Shown here: piece after piece, positions 4,012-5,913 of the stretch
Position numbering within the stretch: the first letter of the stretch is position 1
Layout: the number at the start of each line of letters is the position of its first letter
Origin: Holophagae bacterium
Lineage (GTDB): Bacteria > Acidobacteriota > Thermoanaerobaculia > Thermoanaerobaculales > Sulfomarinibacteraceae
Length of the DNA stretch: 5,913 nt
Reading direction: 5' to 3'
Assembly: GCA_030609785.1 (NCBI GenBank)
Contig: JAUWTC010000186.1
Coordinates: forward strand, 1 to 5,913
The notes under the pieces: model-generated
Database searches by the model: none
The model's input: the letters and a program-made list of their open reading frames with translations, nothing else
What the model was told of the DNA's origin: nothing
Made by a program: the position numbers and the translations under genes

Positions 4012-5913
4012 TCACCCTCCAGAGCGGCCCGCGCCCTGCCGGGGCGGAGGACCATTTTCGATCAGCTGGACGCGGTCGAGGTACCAGCCGTCCAGGCCGT
4101 TGCAGCCGTCGACGCCGAAGGCAAAGCGGATGACGACTGTTTCGCCCGGAGCTGCCATGCCTTGAAGCGAGGCCTGGGTCTGGCCCCACGAGCCCCGAAC
4201 GGAGCCGCCGTCCGCACCGTTGAAGGCCCATCGTCCTGCGAGGGGGTTGTCGTTGCCGTTGGTATTGCTCTCCAGGGTCGATCGGTAGGGATTAAAGCGG
4301 AAGGAGTCAAGGGGAATCTCGAGGAATGGTCGGCCCTCGACTGAGACCTCGATCAGGCCGCCGTCCCATTTCCCTTCGGTGGCGACATAGTGGTCGATCA
4401 CCAGGAACACCTCTCGGCTGTCTGGGGGGATCGTCACGGGTGGGCTATCCAGATACATCACGCCGGACTGGTCGTCGCTGCCTGGAATACAGTCGCCGAT
4501 GAAGACGGAGTCTATGGCGAAGGCGGCGCCATCGCCGTCACTCCCTTCCGGCGGATCGCTCACCCATACCCAGTCACGGGGATCGTACTCGCCGTAGACG
4601 CCAACGTTTGAAACGCTCCAGGCCGGGTCACCGGAAATTGGGTCGGTGCTGAAGTCCTCCGAGAAGATCACCCGGGACCCTGGGAATGAAGGGGAAGAGG
4701 AGGCCAGGAGGGGTTCGAATGCGCACTGGTCCGGCGGCAGACGCATTTCTACCGCAGTCATCGTCGCGGCCACATCGGTGCAGTGGGTCGCCGCGATGCG
4801 GTCCGGGCTGATGTCGCCGGTCTCGAGATCGGTGAGATCTGCGCCGATCAGGTCCTCGCAGGCCAGTTCGATCAAATCAGCGTGATCGGGGAAATCCGTC
4901 GTCGGCACCTGGTAGTACCTCATCGCCCGCCACCAGATGTGGGCGGACCGGGTCAGACCGATACCCGATATTTCAAAGCCGTTGAACCCACCGCCGTCGG
5001 TCGCCAGCGCAAAGGCGTGGTTGGGAACGCCGGAGTTGGTATGAACGCCGCCGCTATCGTCCTCGCCACATTCATACCGACGGTCTGAGACCCGGGTCGG
5101 GTCGCCGAAGCAGGCTGGGTTCCACATGTCACGGAAGGTGCCGAAGATCGAGTCTTCTCCGATCTGCCAGCGGAGGGAGCCGTTGATCGAAGGGCACGCT
5201 CCGTCGTTCCGCTGGACGTCCGGCACATCCGATCCGCGCCCGTTGAGGCGGTCGGCGATCTCGCCGTAGATGTCGCTGTAGGCCTCGTTGATGGCCCCGG
5301 GTTGAAATCGATAGAGGAGGTTGTGGGTCGACCTTGTGTAGGCGTGGGTCCATTCGTGGGAGACGATGTCGTCGGCAACCATGCCGACGCAGAAATTGGT
5401 CGTACTGCCGTTCCAGAAGGCGTTGGGACAGTCGTCGTATTGGAAATCCTGAATCGAGTGCATCGCCGCATGGTGTCCGTCCCACGAGAGGAAATCGCCG
5501 TCGGAGAGATTGGCGAACAGGGTGTAGATGTCCAGGCTGCCGAGAATCAGTTCGTTGACCTCTTCGTTGGTGTCCTCGTCCGAACCGGTGTAGGGAAAGT
5601 CGTCACCCTCGCGCCACAGGGTGTTGTCGAAGATCTGCTGGTGGATTTGCCGAAAAATCGTGTGGATACCGGAGATCCGGTCGACGATCTTGCCGTGGTG
5701 GGCATCGAGGTAGAGGATCTCCCGAAAGGCCCGTCCGTCGCCGACCTCGACCTCCCAGACCAGGTGGTCTCTTCCCGGCACACCGCGGGCCAGATTTGTT
5801 CGAAGGACCATCAGAGTTGCCGGTCCTGCCTCCAGCCAGGGGAGGTCGAACACCGAGATCTCATCCGCGACAATGTCGAAGGCGGCGGCCCGGGCCTTGA
5901 AGGAGGGCACCGC
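4012..5913 (-). CDS. Secreted M4 (thermolysin-family) metalloprotease, 5' partial
   Basis: The frame runs open past the window edge, so signal peptide and much of the propeptide are missing; 633 residues are visible. Residues are counted from the GTG at 5910. In order: a PepSY-like propeptide piece (about 48-83; VWEVEVGDG, then YLDAHHGKIVDRI), then the M4 catalytic domain. NAFWNGS (163-169) lines the substrate cleft; HEWTH (185-189) carries two zinc His and the general-base Glu; Tyr200, GAINEAYSD (third zinc ligand Glu209) and D-SGGVHTNSG (Asp285, His290) match thermolysin Tyr157, Glu166, Asp226 and His231. The helical domain ends near 390. The rest (about 411-620) is a beta-rich domain with EDFSTD, GVMYLDSPP, WDGGLIEVS and DGWYLDRVQL, like the jelly-roll/MAM-type domains behind secreted proteases. 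Many Cys (161, 174, 239, 267, 281, 351, 377, 396) suggest disulfides in an exported protein. It should cleave extracellular proteins before hydrophobic residues. Confidence 0.95.
   Translation of the reverse strand, partial: AVPSFKARAAAFDIVADEISVFDLPWLEAGPATLMVLRTNLARGVPGRDHLVWEVEVGDGRAFREILYLDAHHGKIVDRISGIHTIFRQIHQQIFDNTLWREGDDFPYTGSDEDTNEEVNELILGSLDIYTLFANLSDGDFLSWDGHHAAMHSIQDFQYDDCPNAFWNGSTTNFCVGMVADDIVSHEWTHAYTRSTHNLLYRFQPGAINEAYSDIYGEIADRLNGRGSDVPDVQRNDGACPSINGSLRWQIGEDSIFGTFRDMWNPACFGDPTRVSDRRYECGEDDSGGVHTNSGVPNHAFALATDGGGFNGFEISGIGLTRSAHIWWRAMRYYQVPTTDFPDHADLIELACEDLIGADLTDLETGDISPDRIAATHCTDVAATMTAVEMRLPPDQCAFEPLLASSSPSFPGSRVIFSEDFSTDPISGDPAWSVSNVGVYGEYDPRDWVWVSDPPEGSDGDGAAFAIDSVFIGDCIPGSDDQSGVMYLDSPPVTIPPDSREVFLVIDHYVATEGKWDGGLIEVSVEGRPFLEIPLDSFRFNPYRSTLESNTNGNDNPLAGRWAFNGADGGSVRGSWGQTQASLQGMAAPGETVVIRFAFGVDGCNGLDGWYLDRVQLIENGPPPRQGAGRSGG

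Noticed and set aside
4976..5043. Loss of the thermolysin His231 equivalent in the GGGFNGFEISGIG segment
   Set aside because: That segment is downstream; the His231 equivalent is His290 in DSGGVHTNSG, with its Asp226 partner five residues before, so the catalytic set is complete.

Overview
The window is GC-rich (roughly 60% by eye) bacterial DNA. It holds four protein genes packed almost without gaps, plus three copies of a short palindromic repeat. No RNA gene, transposase, CRISPR array or phage gene is visible. The secreted, disulfide-rich M4 protease, the exported-looking deiminase with a C-terminal 'FADGFETGDMSAW' tag, and the GTAG-headed palindromes suggest a free-living Gram-negative bacterium. 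Acidobacteriota (Thermoanaerobaculia/Holophagae type) or a similar heterotroph rich in secreted enzymes is my best guess. That guess is family-level inference; there is no marker gene.

Layout: (1) 1-1095, plus strand, 5'-truncated by the window edge: a peptidylarginine-deiminase-type guanidine hydrolase (PF04371 family) with all catalytic residues and an Arg-x-Arg pair at the spacing of the C-terminal-carboxylate-binding arginines of Porphyromonas PPAD. (2) 1096-1280: a 185-nt convergent intergenic region holding two perfect 26-bp copies of a REP-like palindrome in inverted orientation, like a BIME. (3) 1281-2771, minus strand: an AmpG/SLC33-like major facilitator with 14 likely membrane segments. 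(4) 2768-3976, minus strand: a 12-segment major facilitator of unknown substrate whose TGA stop overlaps the ATG of gene 3 (ATGA), so the two are probably translationally coupled. (5) 3963-3992: a third, fully symmetrical REP-like element that overlaps the longest possible start of gene 4. (6) 4012-5913, minus strand, 5'-truncated by the window edge: a secreted thermolysin-family (M4) metalloprotease with a PepSY-like propeptide remnant, complete zinc site and a C-terminal beta-sandwich-type domain.

Genes 6, 4 and 3 lie head to tail on the minus strand and could be one transcript. A combined theme of extracellular protein breakdown or modification plus uptake or export of small products is plausible but not proved. 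The deiminase is convergent and transcribed separately. The most distinctive pattern is that every REP-like copy sits 16-19 nt after the stop codon of a gene and in the sense orientation of that gene. The only stop codon without one is the overlapping ATGA junction.
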